The notes: a model not told the origin generated them from the sequence alone. 64,000 nt of DNA from Lachnospiraceae bacterium (GCA_024403515.1 JAKSRS010000001.1:1-64000), one strand, 5' to 3'. Counted from the stretch's first letter, positions 45,309-54,913 are shown. Numbers and translations are program-made.

Positions 45309-45869
45309 TTATTTTTCTTCGGGATTTATAACGCCGTATGTCACTACGTCCACGTATTTTCCGTCCAAAAACATATCATCTGTTGCATAGCCTTCTTCTT
45401 TAAAACCTGCTTTAATGTGAAGGCGTTTACTTGCTTCATTGCTTCCTAAAACTCTTGCAAACTGCTTATGAAGCCCAAGTACTTTAAATCCGTAATCATA
45501 TACAAGAAGCTTTACCGCTTCAGTTGCTATTCCACGTCCTGAAGGAGCGTTTTCACTCATAAATACTCCGGATTCCATCTTGTTGGCATTTTCATCAAAG
45601 TGCTGAAGATACACAACTCCCATAGGTGTGTCATCTTTTATACTGCATACAACAAACTGATGGACAAGGCCTTTATTGACCTTATTTTCAATCCAGTCAA
45701 GATGCTCTTCTCTCGATATGGGTTTTCTGTAAAAAAAGTTTTCTACCGTTCTTTTGCTGTTTCTCCAGCCAAGAACCATATCTGTGTCTTCTACGGTAAT
45801 GGGTCTGATATAAACCTCATTTCCGTAAATTCTTAGTTCTTTATCAGGTGCAACCATGCTTTTTTCCAT
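45309..45869 (-). CDS. GNAT N-acetyltransferase, PseH-like
   Basis: 186 residues with a complete GNAT fold: YIRPITVEDTDMVLGWRN at the N-terminal helix-strand, and the acetyl-CoA loop SGRGIATEAVKLL near 112-124. Closest in layout to PseH and related enzymes that acetylate the 4-amino group of UDP-4-amino-4,6-dideoxy sugars. The ATG overlaps the PseC-type gene by one base, tying the two together as consecutive pathway steps. It could instead acetylate dTDP-Fuc4N made by WecE (WecD role). Confidence 0.78.
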   Translation of the reverse strand: MEKSMVAPDKELRIYGNEVYIRPITVEDTDMVLGWRNSKRTVENFFYRKPISREEHLDWIENKVNKGLVHQFVVCSIKDDTPMGVVYLQHFDENANKMESGVFMSENAPSGRGIATEAVKLLVYDYGFKVLGLHKQFARVLGSNEASKRLHIKAGFKEEGYATDDMFLDGKYVDVVTYGVINPEEK

Positions 45870-47068
45870 TACTTTCTGTAGTTTTCAACTATCTTCTTTA
45901 CTGAAGCTATTGTATCCATTACATCCTCATCAGTAAGTGCGGGATAAAATGGAATGCTTAGGATATTTTCATATACATACTCTGCCACCGGGCAAAGTCC
46001 CTTTTTATAGCCTGACTGCTCATAGTAAGGAAGTCTGTAGACAGGAATATAGTGTACCTGAGGTGTTGTTCCCTCTGCTGCCATGGCATCAAAAAACTCT
46101 CTTCTTGTGCATGAAAGTTTTTCGGGCTCAAGTCTTAATACATACAAGTGTCTTGTAGTATCAGATTCTTCAATGGTTTTTTGTATATGAAGTTCAGGCA
46201 TATCCTTAAAAGCTTCATCGTACATTGCTGCAATTTCTTTTCTTCTGTTTGAAAAACGCTCAAGCTTGTTAAGCTGGCTTATGAGCATTGCGCACTGTAC
46301 ATCGGTAAGTCTGTAGTTGTAGCCCAAATCTACCTGCTCATAGTACCAGGGCCCTTCAGATTCATGCTTCATAAGTGAAGGATTTTTAGTAATTCCATGA
46401 GTTGCAAAAAGTCTGAGTTTAATTGCAAGCTCATCCGAATTAGTGGTACATGCTCCACCCTCACCACAGGTCACTGTCTTTACGGGATGGAAACTGAAGG
46501 TTGTTATATCAGCTATTGAACCAACCGGTACGCCCTTATACTTGGTTCCTATTGAATGAGCTCCATCTTCAATAAGATAAAGATTATGCTCGTTACAAAT
46601 TTTTCTTAATTCATCAAGTTCAACTGCCTGGCCTGTGTAGTCTACCGCCACAATAGCCTTAGTCTTATCCGTGATTTTTCTTTTGACATCATTAACATCA
46701 ATGTTATAGGTGTCTTTATTGATATCTGCGAAAACCGGTGTGCCGCCACAGTATCTTACACAGTTGGCGCTGGCTGCAAAGGTGATTGAAGAAACAATTA
46801 CTTCATCGCCTTCTTTTATTCCGATTGCCATGCAGGCAAGATGCAAGGCTGCTGTACCGTTGCTTACCGCAATGGCATGTTTAGCCTTTGTAATCTCGCA
46901 GATTTTTTCTTCAAGTTCCGTAACCTTAGGACCACATGTTAAATAGTCACTTTTTAAGGTTTCAACAACTGCTTGTATATCATCTTCTTCAACAGTCTGA
47001 TGACCGTAGAAGAGTTTACTTTTTCCATCTCTAACAGCTTTTCCGCCGTTTATCGCTAATTTTTCCAT
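45869..47068 (-). CDS. pseC: UDP-4-amino-4,6-dideoxy sugar transaminase, PseC-like
   Basis: 399-residue DegT/DnrJ/EryC1 family aminotransferase. Segments SNGTAALHLAC, SSITFAASANCVRYCGGTPVFADI, EDGAHS and FHPVKTVTCGEGG (PLP lysine near 190) are visible. PseC transfers an amino group to C4 of the 4-keto sugar produced by PseB, which is present at 48655-49650. The pair points to a 2,4-diamino-2,4,6-trideoxyhexose. It is separated from PseB only by a Wzy-like gene. Other C4-aminotransferases of the family cannot be excluded. Confidence 0.82.
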   Translation of the reverse strand: MEKLAINGGKAVRDGKSKLFYGHQTVEEDDIQAVVETLKSDYLTCGPKVTELEEKICEITKAKHAIAVSNGTAALHLACMAIGIKEGDEVIVSSITFAASANCVRYCGGTPVFADINKDTYNIDVNDVKRKITDKTKAIVAVDYTGQAVELDELRKICNEHNLYLIEDGAHSIGTKYKGVPVGSIADITTFSFHPVKTVTCGEGGACTTNSDELAIKLRLFATHGITKNPSLMKHESEGPWYYEQVDLGYNYRLTDVQCAMLISQLNKLERFSNRRKEIAAMYDEAFKDMPELHIQKTIEESDTTRHLYVLRLEPEKLSCTRREFFDAMAAEGTTPQVHYIPVYRLPYYEQSGYKKGLCPVAEYVYENILSIPFYPALTDEDVMDTIASVKKIVENYRK

Positions 47069-48628
47069 TTAATTCTCCTCATCAAAAAGAACATAGCAGT
47101 ATTCTTCGGACTCTTCTTCGTCAATTTCTTCCAAATCAGTTACTTCACATTCGCCCTGATTTTCTTTATAGAAAACGCATTTTGCCGAAAGCATTGTAAA
47201 GAACATTACACAGTAATAAAGTGTAAAGATTTCTCCAAACATCATTCCCAAAAGTGCTGTAAGAAAACAGAGTGCAAATGTGACCTCCAAGCTTCGTTTC
47301 TTCATCCATCTTTTCAAAAGAACCACAAACGAGTAGATAAGCCATACAATCTGAAGTCCGCCGCCTAATATTCCATATACATATAAGTCATGAATATAAG
47401 CATTATGGGCATTGTATGCGTAGTAATATCCAACCTGAATACCATCACCTACAGAGCCTAAAAAGGTAATCTTTTTAGCAAATAACATGCAAAGAGTTAT
47501 TCGTCCTGAAGTAAGCTTATCCAAGGCATTTACAAGACTTCCTACCTTCAAATCATCTGTGTAGAATGTCGTCGTATTTTCCGTAAGCGCCGCAAGATGT
47601 GCAATCACAAAGGCCTTAATAGATTCAAATCCTGTTGTCTTAGTTGCCCTGTGAGCCCACTTTATGGAGTCCATTCCCCTGCAAAGATATGCAAGGACAG
47701 CAATTGCTGCAACACCGACAAGTATAGTCGAACCTACTATAACTGCTCTTCTTATTATCTTTTTCCTGTCTGCATTCTCGGATGCGGATATGAAGAAGAA
47801 AATCAGGTTAAACAAAATACCAAACTGCAATGTTCTTGTATTAACAAGACCAGTCATTATTAAAATTAAAAACATCCATACAGCAGACAATATAAACTGG
47901 TAACTTTTGTATCCGAATCTTTTTTTGGAATCAATAAGTCTGAATACTGCTGCTGCAAAACATCCGCCAATAAAGATACCGAAAGCCCCGATATTTACAA
48001 ATGAACCGTAGTAACGTCCACCTGTATAAGGATTTGTAATAAAGGATTTGAGCACAATGTAGATAAATGCTACTACCCATGAATCACAGAATCGATATAG
48101 GATATTCTTATAGTCGTCTTTACTAATCGGAACAATAAACCACATTAAAAGCGGAATAATAAGAAATGACGGCTCAGTTCTTCCATGGCTGCAAATAATC
48201 ATTGCTATAAACATAGCCAAGTAAAGAATGACAGCAGGAAGAGAGAAGCGCTTTAGTTCTTTTTTTAAATCCTTTTTCCTAAAATCTAGGATTATATCCA
48301 CTAAAATCATCAAAAAGAGCCATCTGCTCCAAATCTCTACGTCTAAATTTCTTACTATTTCTACACTTAATATGTACTTTGCTCTGTATAAATAATGGAT
48401 AGGGATCAAAGCTACAGTTATAGCAAGAGAGGCCCAGTTAAAAAGCCGGACCTTCTTAATCAAAAATATGTATATCATAAAGGCCAATACTGCCTTGGCT
48501 ACTGCGTAGTCTTTATCTATCTGATAAACTCTGTCATTGTAATCGCAAAAGAAAACAATCGACAAAGCAGGCAATATGACATAGAAAATATTCAATATGT
48601 ATTTTTGAAACTTGCCTGAATTATTCAT
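47069..48628 (-). CDS. wzy: O-antigen polymerase/ligase-like membrane protein
   Basis: 519 residues with about 11-12 helices and a large outer loop in the second half containing YNAHNAYIHDLYVYG, the H-N-x-aromatic pattern of the Wzy_C/O-antigen ligase family. A strongly acidic cytoplasmic C-terminal tail (last 30 residues) is unusual. It likely polymerises repeat units at the outer face, using units initiated by the transferase at 49783-51201. It lies between the PseB- and PseC-type genes. Confidence 0.82.
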   Translation of the reverse strand: MNNSGKFQKYILNIFYVILPALSIVFFCDYNDRVYQIDKDYAVAKAVLAFMIYIFLIKKVRLFNWASLAITVALIPIHYLYRAKYILSVEIVRNLDVEIWSRWLFLMILVDIILDFRKKDLKKELKRFSLPAVILYLAMFIAMIICSHGRTEPSFLIIPLLMWFIVPISKDDYKNILYRFCDSWVVAFIYIVLKSFITNPYTGGRYYGSFVNIGAFGIFIGGCFAAAVFRLIDSKKRFGYKSYQFILSAVWMFLILIMTGLVNTRTLQFGILFNLIFFFISASENADRKKIIRRAVIVGSTILVGVAAIAVLAYLCRGMDSIKWAHRATKTTGFESIKAFVIAHLAALTENTTTFYTDDLKVGSLVNALDKLTSGRITLCMLFAKKITFLGSVGDGIQVGYYYAYNAHNAYIHDLYVYGILGGGLQIVWLIYSFVVLLKRWMKKRSLEVTFALCFLTALLGMMFGEIFTLYYCVMFFTMLSAKCVFYKENQGECEVTDLEEIDEEESEEYCYVLFDEEN

Positions 48629-48654
48629 ATAAGCTTATGATTTAATCCTATTCT

Positions 48655-49650
48655 TTATTTTTCTAAGTCGATTGTTTTTAAAAGTTCCTTGATATCTTCT
48701 ACAGAAAGCCACTCTGTATTATTTCCTGAAGAATATGAGAAACCTTCAGCAACCTTCTTTCCTGTAGGTTCAGGTCTCTGACGATCGCTCCAAACCATCT
48801 GAGGATAAACTACAAAGTGCTTATCGTATTCATATGTTGTAAATGAATCTTCTGTTGTAACCATGATTTCATGAAGTTTTTCACCTTCACGAATACCAAC
48901 TTCAGGCATTTCACATCCGGGAAGCATTGCCTGAGCAAGATCTGTAATCTTGAATGAAGGAATCTTTGAAATGAATGTTTCTCCACCCTTTGCTTCAGCA
49001 AGAGCTTTGATTACAAGTTCCACGCCCTGTTCAAGGCTGATCCAGAATCTTGTCATTCTATAGTCTGTGATTGGAAGTTTAGTTCCGCCGTTTTTAATGA
49101 TGTTATTAAAGAAAGGAATAACTGATCCTCTGCTTCCTGCAACATTACCGTAACGAACGATTGAGAAGTTAATGTCCTTTGAACCTGCATATGCATTAGC
49201 TGCGATGAAAAGCTTATCTGATACAAGCTTTGTTCCACCATAAAGGTTTACGGGGTTTACAGCCTTATCTGTTGAAAGTGCTACTACCTTCTTTACGCCT
49301 GAATCTAATGCTGCATCAATTACGTTCTGAGCACCGTTAATATTTGTCTTGATTGCTTCAGCAGGGTTGTATTCACAGGCAGGTACCTGCTTGAGTGCTG
49401 CTGCATGAATTACATAGTCAACGCCTTCCATAGCGCGTGTAAGTCTTTCTTTGTCTCTTACGTCTCCGATGAAGAAACGTAAACTTTTACTATACTCTTT
49501 AAATTCGTTCTGCATAATGAACTGCTTGAATTCATCTCTTGAATAAATAATGATCTTCTTAGGTTCATAATGTGTGAACGCATATCTTACGAATGCCTTT
49601 CCAAATGATCCTGTACCACCTGTTACAAGAATTGTCTTACCGTTTAACAT
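48655..49650 (-). CDS. pseB: UDP-N-acetylglucosamine 4,6-dehydratase (inverting), PseB-like
   Basis: 331 residues from the ATG at 49648-49650, which has AAAGGAAA upstream and gives the normal family length; a 19-codon in-frame extension has no support. Extended SDR with TGGTGSFG (NAD loop), HAAALKQVPACEYNP, STDKAVNPVNLYGGTK (Tyr/Lys) and the PseB-type FISKIPSFKITDLA, EGEKLHE segments. It removes water from UDP-GlcNAc and inverts C5, the first step toward pseudaminic acid and UDP-L-altrose-type diamino sugars. The next two pathway enzymes are at 45309-47068. The gap before it (49651-49782) holds no clear promoter. Confidence 0.9.
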   Translation of the reverse strand: MLNGKTILVTGGTGSFGKAFVRYAFTHYEPKKIIIYSRDEFKQFIMQNEFKEYSKSLRFFIGDVRDKERLTRAMEGVDYVIHAAALKQVPACEYNPAEAIKTNINGAQNVIDAALDSGVKKVVALSTDKAVNPVNLYGGTKLVSDKLFIAANAYAGSKDINFSIVRYGNVAGSRGSVIPFFNNIIKNGGTKLPITDYRMTRFWISLEQGVELVIKALAEAKGGETFISKIPSFKITDLAQAMLPGCEMPEVGIREGEKLHEIMVTTEDSFTTYEYDKHFVVYPQMVWSDRQRPEPTGKKVAEGFSYSSGNNTEWLSVEDIKELLKTIDLEK

Positions 49651-49782
49651 ATTATCTGATTTCCTTTCGGTATTGTGATTTTTCAACGTTTTATCGTTTT
49701 TATACAACCGCGTTTTATATTACGTCAGTCAGTTAACAAATTTAACTTCATTTTTCTTAAGATTTTTTAAAAAGAAGTATTT

Positions 49783-51201
49783 TTACTTGGCACCTTTGTG
49801 GGCAAAGACAACAAATACTGTTTTCAAAAGAATCTTTATATCAAGAGCAAGTGACCAGTTATCAATATATTCAAGGTCAAGCTTAACAATTTCATCAAAG
49901 TCTGTTATCTTGCTTCGACCACTAACCTGCCACATTCCGGTCAGTCCCGGCCTGATGCTTAATCGACGCTTCTGCATCTCTGTATAGTTTTCAAACTCTT
50001 CCACTGTCGGAGGTCTCGTTCCTACAAGACTCATGTCAGCACAGAAAATATTCCAAAACTGAGGAAGTTCGTCGATACTTGTTTTTCTTAAAAACTTTCC
50101 GACCCTGGTAATTCTCGGATCGTTTTCCATCTTAAACATATTGCCCTTCATTTCGTTGTGGGCCATAAGTTCTTTCTTTCGCTCTTCAGCATCAATATAC
50201 ATGGTTCTAAACTTGTATATTTCAAACTTTCTTCCGTTTTTACTAAGTCTTGTCTGCTTAAAGAAGATAGGACCCGGAGAATCAATCTTTATTGCAAGAG
50301 CAACAAAAGGGGTAACAATCGCTGTTATTACTAATCCTACGAAGCTGCCGGCAATATCAATAAGTCGCTTTACAACTCGCATTCTGTAGTCATACTCAAC
50401 TGAAGAGTAGGTTATTACCGGTAGCGATGCAAATTTTCCGGTACTTACGTGGAAAAGACTCTTCGCAGGAAGCTGTGTTGCGTAGTGGCACATAGCACCT
50501 GTAAGCTGAATCGATTCAATCAATGAATTGGTATCTTCATCGTTAAGTTCCGGATAATATAAAAACACGACATCAAATGTTAAGTGCTGCAAAATATCTG
50601 ACATGTTATCCATCGATGCCACGATTGGTATGTCGTGAATTGACTGCCCCGTTTCATCTTTATCCGTTAAAGCTATAGCACAGATTTTGTAGCTCCAGTG
50701 TTCGTCCTTCTTTATCAGTTCAAAAACATCTTCAACTTTATCTGATGTTGAAATCAGTAAAACCTGATCGCCTTTCTTTCCCTGTCTGAAATCTCTTAAG
50801 GTAAGGTTCTTGGTTACGCACCTTACAACATAAGTGAGAACAAAGTTTATCGATGAAAAGTATCCAAGCATAAGTCTTGAATAGCCCTTTTCATACCTTA
50901 ATGCGTAAATTAAAAATCCAATCAAAACGAAAAGAATTATGCTTCTTTTGGCCGTCTCAATAAGCTCAACAAGATAACCTCTTGAAAAGAACTTGTAACC
51001 TCTGGACGACATCAGGTAAAAAAGCATGCTTACGGCAAGTGTAATTACAAATACAATTCCAACAACCGACATGTCTATCGCGTTTCTTTTGTTGGCTCTG
51101 ATTGCATAAGCAAGAATATATGAAATTATCACACAGGACATATCCGCACATAAAATGCTGTAGTTCTCGATTATCCTATATTTTCGTTGGTTCGCGTTCA
51201 A
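49783..51201 (-). CDS. Undecaprenyl-phosphate sugar-phosphate transferase, WcaJ/WbaP type
   Basis: 472 residues from a TTG start (51199-51201) with GGAGGAA six bases upstream. An in-frame GTG at 51249 would lie at the predicted transcription start and lacks a binding site, so TTG is preferred. Four to five N-terminal helices, a Rossmann-like middle domain and a C-terminal sugar transferase domain with SPGPIFFKQTRLS, YKFRTM, DELPQFWNI, LVGTRPPT and GLTGMWQVSGRS. It begins a repeat unit on undecaprenyl phosphate. It is the first gene of region C and is preceded by its own promoter. The GTRPPT/GMWQVSGR variant is the usual WcaJ-type pattern. Confidence 0.9.
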   Translation of the reverse strand: MNANQRKYRIIENYSILCADMSCVIISYILAYAIRANKRNAIDMSVVGIVFVITLAVSMLFYLMSSRGYKFFSRGYLVELIETAKRSIILFVLIGFLIYALRYEKGYSRLMLGYFSSINFVLTYVVRCVTKNLTLRDFRQGKKGDQVLLISTSDKVEDVFELIKKDEHWSYKICAIALTDKDETGQSIHDIPIVASMDNMSDILQHLTFDVVFLYYPELNDEDTNSLIESIQLTGAMCHYATQLPAKSLFHVSTGKFASLPVITYSSVEYDYRMRVVKRLIDIAGSFVGLVITAIVTPFVALAIKIDSPGPIFFKQTRLSKNGRKFEIYKFRTMYIDAEERKKELMAHNEMKGNMFKMENDPRITRVGKFLRKTSIDELPQFWNIFCADMSLVGTRPPTVEEFENYTEMQKRRLSIRPGLTGMWQVSGRSKITDFDEIVKLDLEYIDNWSLALDIKILLKTVFVVFAHKGAK

Positions 51202-51262
51202 TAGTATTCCTCCGAAATGCACACAGTGCAGTGAAAAATAAATCTTCACACCAAATCATAAT

Positions 51263-51291
51263 ATTATAACACAAAATGTCTTATTTATAAA
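51263..51291 (-). promoter_or_regulatory. Candidate promoter of the region C operon
   Basis: TTTATA (complement of 51286-51291), 17-base spacer, TATAAT (complement of 51263-51268). The -10 is perfect and the -35 is weak. It lies between the GLUG-protein gene and the WcaJ-type gene. A small stem, GAAGC/GCTTC (51312-51330), follows the upstream stop but has no T-run, so read-through from region D is possible. Confidence 0.55.
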
Positions 51292-51331
51292 TCTATGTTC
51301 TAAGTAAGACAGAAGCTTATCCTATGCTTCA

Positions 51332-52561
51332 TCAGTCTTTTTCTTCCATTTTCATGACAAGGCTTGGAAGTTCTCTGTTTTTTGAAAAAGTCCATACCTC
51401 GGAGCCAGAAAACTTCAAATCGGTTCTAAAGAATTTTCTTCGGCTTTTGGCTGTCTTTATTGTAACGTTCTCATCCGAGCCGACCACTTTAATAATATTC
51501 TTTGATGTATAACCTGCATTTGTAGAACCATGAACATTATCGTTTGCGGCAAATTCAAGGAATGTTTTTCCTTCGTCTGCATCATTATAACTGTAGCAAA
51601 CACAGCTTGTTACATCGGCGTTATCATTTCCTGCAATAAATCCTCCCAAAGACTGCGGAAGCATATCATATTCTGAAGAGAAAACAAATTTTGTCACACA
51701 TTCAGCCAAGGAAGCCTTATCAGATGCCATTCCGACAAATCCACCTGCCAGCTTAACTTCCGAAAGAGAATCACTTTTAAGATTAGCTCTGCACTGAATT
51801 TTCTCGATCAGTCCTTCGTCTATTCTTCCGACTAATCCACCGACCGCCTCAACAGATGATTCCTTTAATGAAATCTGTCCTTCCGTCTTCACAAGACTTA
51901 TATTGCCTGAATTTTTACCACAAACCAGGCCGACATTTGCGCCTTCTGCTCCACTTAATTCAACCGTTGCACGTACATTACAGTTCTCTACTGTGCCCTT
52001 ATTAAGTCCAACCAGACCGCCCACAAACAGGTCCTTTTTAGGAGACCAGTATGTTTTAGCATCCTCAAACGAAAGATTTACGACGGTTTTAGTCAGAGTA
52101 AGATTTTTAAGTGTTCCTTCGTTTATTCCAAACAAACCATAATTGCTGACCTTCTTAAAAGGCACTGCTTCGACCTTATGGATTGTATTTCCTCTTCCAT
52201 CAAGTTCTCCCTTAAAGGAGTTTTTGTAGCCGATAGGTAACCAGTCTCTTCCAGATAGTGAGATAGTTTTCGAAATGGCATAACATTTACCGCTCGTATC
52301 TTCACCATCGTTAACCTGTTTGCAAAGAAGGGAAAGCTCTCGAGCATTTGATATGATAAAAGGATCTTCCTTACTTCCGTTACCGGCGCTAAAAGAGTCC
52401 GCCGCATAATTTGCCCAGTTGTCACTGATTCTAACCTCTTCGGTTTTTACTCTTGTCAAAAGAAAAATCACCGAACCTAAAAGTAATGCTGTGACAAAAG
52501 TTAAAGCCATGATTGGCATCTGTTCTTTTTTAATTGTCCTGTTAATTACCTTCTCTGACAT
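51332..52561 (-). CDS. Membrane-anchored GLUG-repeat beta-helix protein
   Basis: 409 residues from the ATG at 52559-52561 with GGGGAAA upstream; a TTG further upstream is less likely. One N-terminal helix (about 15-37), then an extracellular domain of GLUG-type repeats (GLFGINEGTLKNL, GGLVGLNKGTVENC, GGLVGRIDEG, GGFVGMASD, GGFIAGNDN) spaced for a right-handed beta-helix. Such domains occur on surface adhesins. Four cysteines are found between about residues 290 and 320 or nearby in the repeats. It overlaps the upstream Wzy-like gene by 20 bases, so it is co-expressed with glycan synthesis genes. It may bind the glycan or the wall. The function is unknown. Confidence 0.75.
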   Translation of the reverse strand: MSEKVINRTIKKEQMPIMALTFVTALLLGSVIFLLTRVKTEEVRISDNWANYAADSFSAGNGSKEDPFIISNARELSLLCKQVNDGEDTSGKCYAISKTISLSGRDWLPIGYKNSFKGELDGRGNTIHKVEAVPFKKVSNYGLFGINEGTLKNLTLTKTVVNLSFEDAKTYWSPKKDLFVGGLVGLNKGTVENCNVRATVELSGAEGANVGLVCGKNSGNISLVKTEGQISLKESSVEAVGGLVGRIDEGLIEKIQCRANLKSDSLSEVKLAGGFVGMASDKASLAECVTKFVFSSEYDMLPQSLGGFIAGNDNADVTSCVCYSYNDADEGKTFLEFAANDNVHGSTNAGYTSKNIIKVVGSDENVTIKTAKSRRKFFRTDLKFSGSEVWTFSKNRELPSLVMKMEEKD

Positions 52562-53669
52562 TTTTGTTTCCCCACATTTCTTTGTAACTTCCAAATAAGG
52601 CTAAGCTTAGGAATACAAGAGAATAATTCTGTCCAATACTTAATGCTGCAAATTCCATGTATATAACCAGTGCTCCAAGACCGAGCACTAACACTTCGTA
52701 ACCCATTTTCTTTTGACAAAGGCGAATTATTGCATAGGTGTATGCTGCCATAAAAAGCCCTGCCATAATAAAGCCATAGTTATAAACAAGGTGATAAAAA
52801 CCGTTATCAAAAGGAACTCTTACGTGGCTTCCGAAAAGATTTATTCCTTCAATCGGGTATTTGGCCACATGAGCAATTCTGTCGTGAAGTTTGAAGTTTA
52901 ACGACTTCATAATCGAATTACCCTGCTTATAAAGCAGTGCCGATACTGCTGTAAATATCGATAGCACTACAGGTATCAGGCCAAACAGATATAAGTAAAC
53001 CTTTTCTTTACCAAGTCTTTTTAGAAGCTTATATACTATTAGTCCAACGATAAAGGCTATCCACACTAACATTCCGGTTCTGCACTTAAATACGTAATAT
53101 GCAGTCCCCATAACTGCTGTCAAAAGAAGGTATACGTACCATTTAAGTTTTTCGCCCCAAATTAAAACCACTAAAAATGCCAGTGTTAAAACATTTAAGA
53201 ATGCAAGATTAGGATGCTGATAACCTAAGCAGTAATTCTTGGTTGCCACTCCATCTTTGGTATTCATTAGCGCTGTGTTACTGATAAATCCTAAAGAAGC
53301 TAAAACCATCAGTTCTATTGTCGTAATGCTTTTACATATTAAGGCCCACAAGAAAGTCTTTTTAAGATTTACATCCTTGGCACCTGTTATCGCCATTGCG
53401 GTAAGAATCAAAGTTTTTTCCCTGTTTGTTAAAAAGGTCACAAAAAGGAGGACAAAAATCAAAACCACGCCGACTATTTCTTTTACGGAAAAATCCGTAA
53501 GCAAAAGCTTAATGCCCCACAGAAGGCCGCAAATAACAAATACAACCTTGTAGGCCATATCTGCGGAGTTAAATCCTCCGGAGATAAGAATGCCTAAAAG
53601 GACCATGTAGATTCCGAAGATATATTCACTGTATTTTTTTAATCCATTACGTAAATTTATCATTCTCAT
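52542..53669 (-). CDS. wzy: O-antigen polymerase-like membrane protein (second Wzy)
   Basis: 375 residues with about 10-11 helices. A short outer loop has GYQHPNLAFLN near 148, and a second outer loop contains FDNGFYHLVYNYGFI near 290-305; this layout matches small Wzy/EpsG-like polymerases. It probably polymerises the repeat unit made by region D. It is followed in the operon by the GLUG protein. Confidence 0.75.
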   Translation of the reverse strand: MRMINLRNGLKKYSEYIFGIYMVLLGILISGGFNSADMAYKVVFVICGLLWGIKLLLTDFSVKEIVGVVLIFVLLFVTFLTNREKTLILTAMAITGAKDVNLKKTFLWALICKSITTIELMVLASLGFISNTALMNTKDGVATKNYCLGYQHPNLAFLNVLTLAFLVVLIWGEKLKWYVYLLLTAVMGTAYYVFKCRTGMLVWIAFIVGLIVYKLLKRLGKEKVYLYLFGLIPVVLSIFTAVSALLYKQGNSIMKSLNFKLHDRIAHVAKYPIEGINLFGSHVRVPFDNGFYHLVYNYGFIMAGLFMAAYTYAIIRLCQKKMGYEVLVLGLGALVIYMEFAALSIGQNYSLVFLSLALFGSYKEMWGNKNVREGN

Positions 53670-53692
53670 TTTCAGTATCTATCGCAACAATC

Positions 53693-54913
53693 TCATTTTT
53701 CAAAATAAAGATTTACCGTTTCTTCCCTAAACTTATCAAGGCTGTACCTTGAAGCAGATGAAGCTATTTTCTCTTTAGAAAGCTTCTCTTCACCAGCGGA
53801 TAATAGCCTTTCAATCTCTTCATACACTGCAGTAACGTCTCTTTTAACCACAGATCCCAGTGTTGAATTTACTATGTCCTCGCAGGCTGTGTTTTCCATG
53901 ACAATAGGATATGTTCCTGCTGCCATCGCTTCGACTACTGTAAGCCCAAAAGTTTCTTCACTGCTAAATGACACATATACGTTTGCTGCGTTATATATCT
54001 CATTTAATTCCTCTCTAGATGATGTAAAAGGAATGTATGTTATATTTGAAGCATTCAAAGTATCTTTATTGTCAACACGTCCTACAATAACGATTTGCAA
54101 ATCGTCCTGCTTCTTTTCAATGTATAATTTGGAAAGTTCTTCAAAAAACCTAAGGCCCTTGTTAGGAACCCAGACATTTGAAACTCCCAGTATTATTTTC
54201 TTATTTTTAAGTCCTAGTTTTTCTTTAGTATCTTCTTTAAGCGGCTTAAAGGCTGATAAATCAACCCCGTTTTCTACAACCTTAACCGAATAATCCTTTA
54301 AAAAGCTTTCCTTCACCTGCTTATATAACCATTCTGATGGAACTAAAATTGTCAGGTCCTTAATTCCGAGGAAGGCTTTCTTTTTCCTTAAATAGTTTTC
54401 ACTGCTGTTATCTAAAAGTCTGCTTGCCGGATATGACTTTTTTAAAGGACAGTCATGGCACTCGCTTTTAAAACGTTCGCAACCTTCTTCAGTATAGTGG
54501 GCACAATGTCCCGTAAGGGCCCAGCAGTCATGTAAAGTCCAGAAGACCCTGATGTTTTCATGCTCTTTAAGGTAATTAAAAAGCATCTCGTAATTGATGT
54601 AATATCCGTGAAGGTTGTGGATATGAATTATGTCAGGTTCATATTCCGAAATCTGTTTAAGAAGCTTTTGGGTCGCCTTTTTAGAATACAAACCATGCTT
54701 ATCAGTGATACGTGTTCCTAATGCATGAAGATAGTTATTTAGTATATTCCCTATCTTTATTGTCTCATAACCATTCGTATCGTTCTGGCATCTGAGTTCC
54801 CCGTATGCAATTTTGCATTCTATGCCGGCTGACTTAGCCTTATCATATATGTCCGAAACTATTCGGCCTGTTGATGTTATCTTGCAAACCGAATTGATTA
54901 GAAGAAGTTTCAT
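53693..54913 (-). CDS. GT4 family glycosyltransferase
   Basis: 406 residues, GT-B fold without membrane helices. The N-terminal acceptor domain contains DIIHIHNLHGYYIN near 93 and FWTLHDCW near 123. The C-terminal domain has ILGVSNVWVPNKG and the retaining GT4 signature EETFGLTVVEAMAAG (E-x7-E) near 335. It contains a cysteine cluster (HCAHYTEEGC...CHDCPLKK, about 137-157), commonly seen in this subgroup. It adds one sugar to the region D repeat unit in the cytoplasm. Confidence 0.88.
   Translation of the reverse strand: MKLLLINSVCKITSTGRIVSDIYDKAKSAGIECKIAYGELRCQNDTNGYETIKIGNILNNYLHALGTRITDKHGLYSKKATQKLLKQISEYEPDIIHIHNLHGYYINYEMLFNYLKEHENIRVFWTLHDCWALTGHCAHYTEEGCERFKSECHDCPLKKSYPASRLLDNSSENYLRKKKAFLGIKDLTILVPSEWLYKQVKESFLKDYSVKVVENGVDLSAFKPLKEDTKEKLGLKNKKIILGVSNVWVPNKGLRFFEELSKLYIEKKQDDLQIVIVGRVDNKDTLNASNITYIPFTSSREELNEIYNAANVYVSFSSEETFGLTVVEAMAAGTYPIVMENTACEDIVNSTLGSVVKRDVTAVYEEIERLLSAGEEKLSKEKIASSASRYSLDKFREETVNLYFEK

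Noticed and set aside
49651..49782. A promoter or terminator in the gap before pseB
   Set aside because: Only AT-rich sequence with loose -10-like boxes and no paired -35 or GC-rich stem was found.
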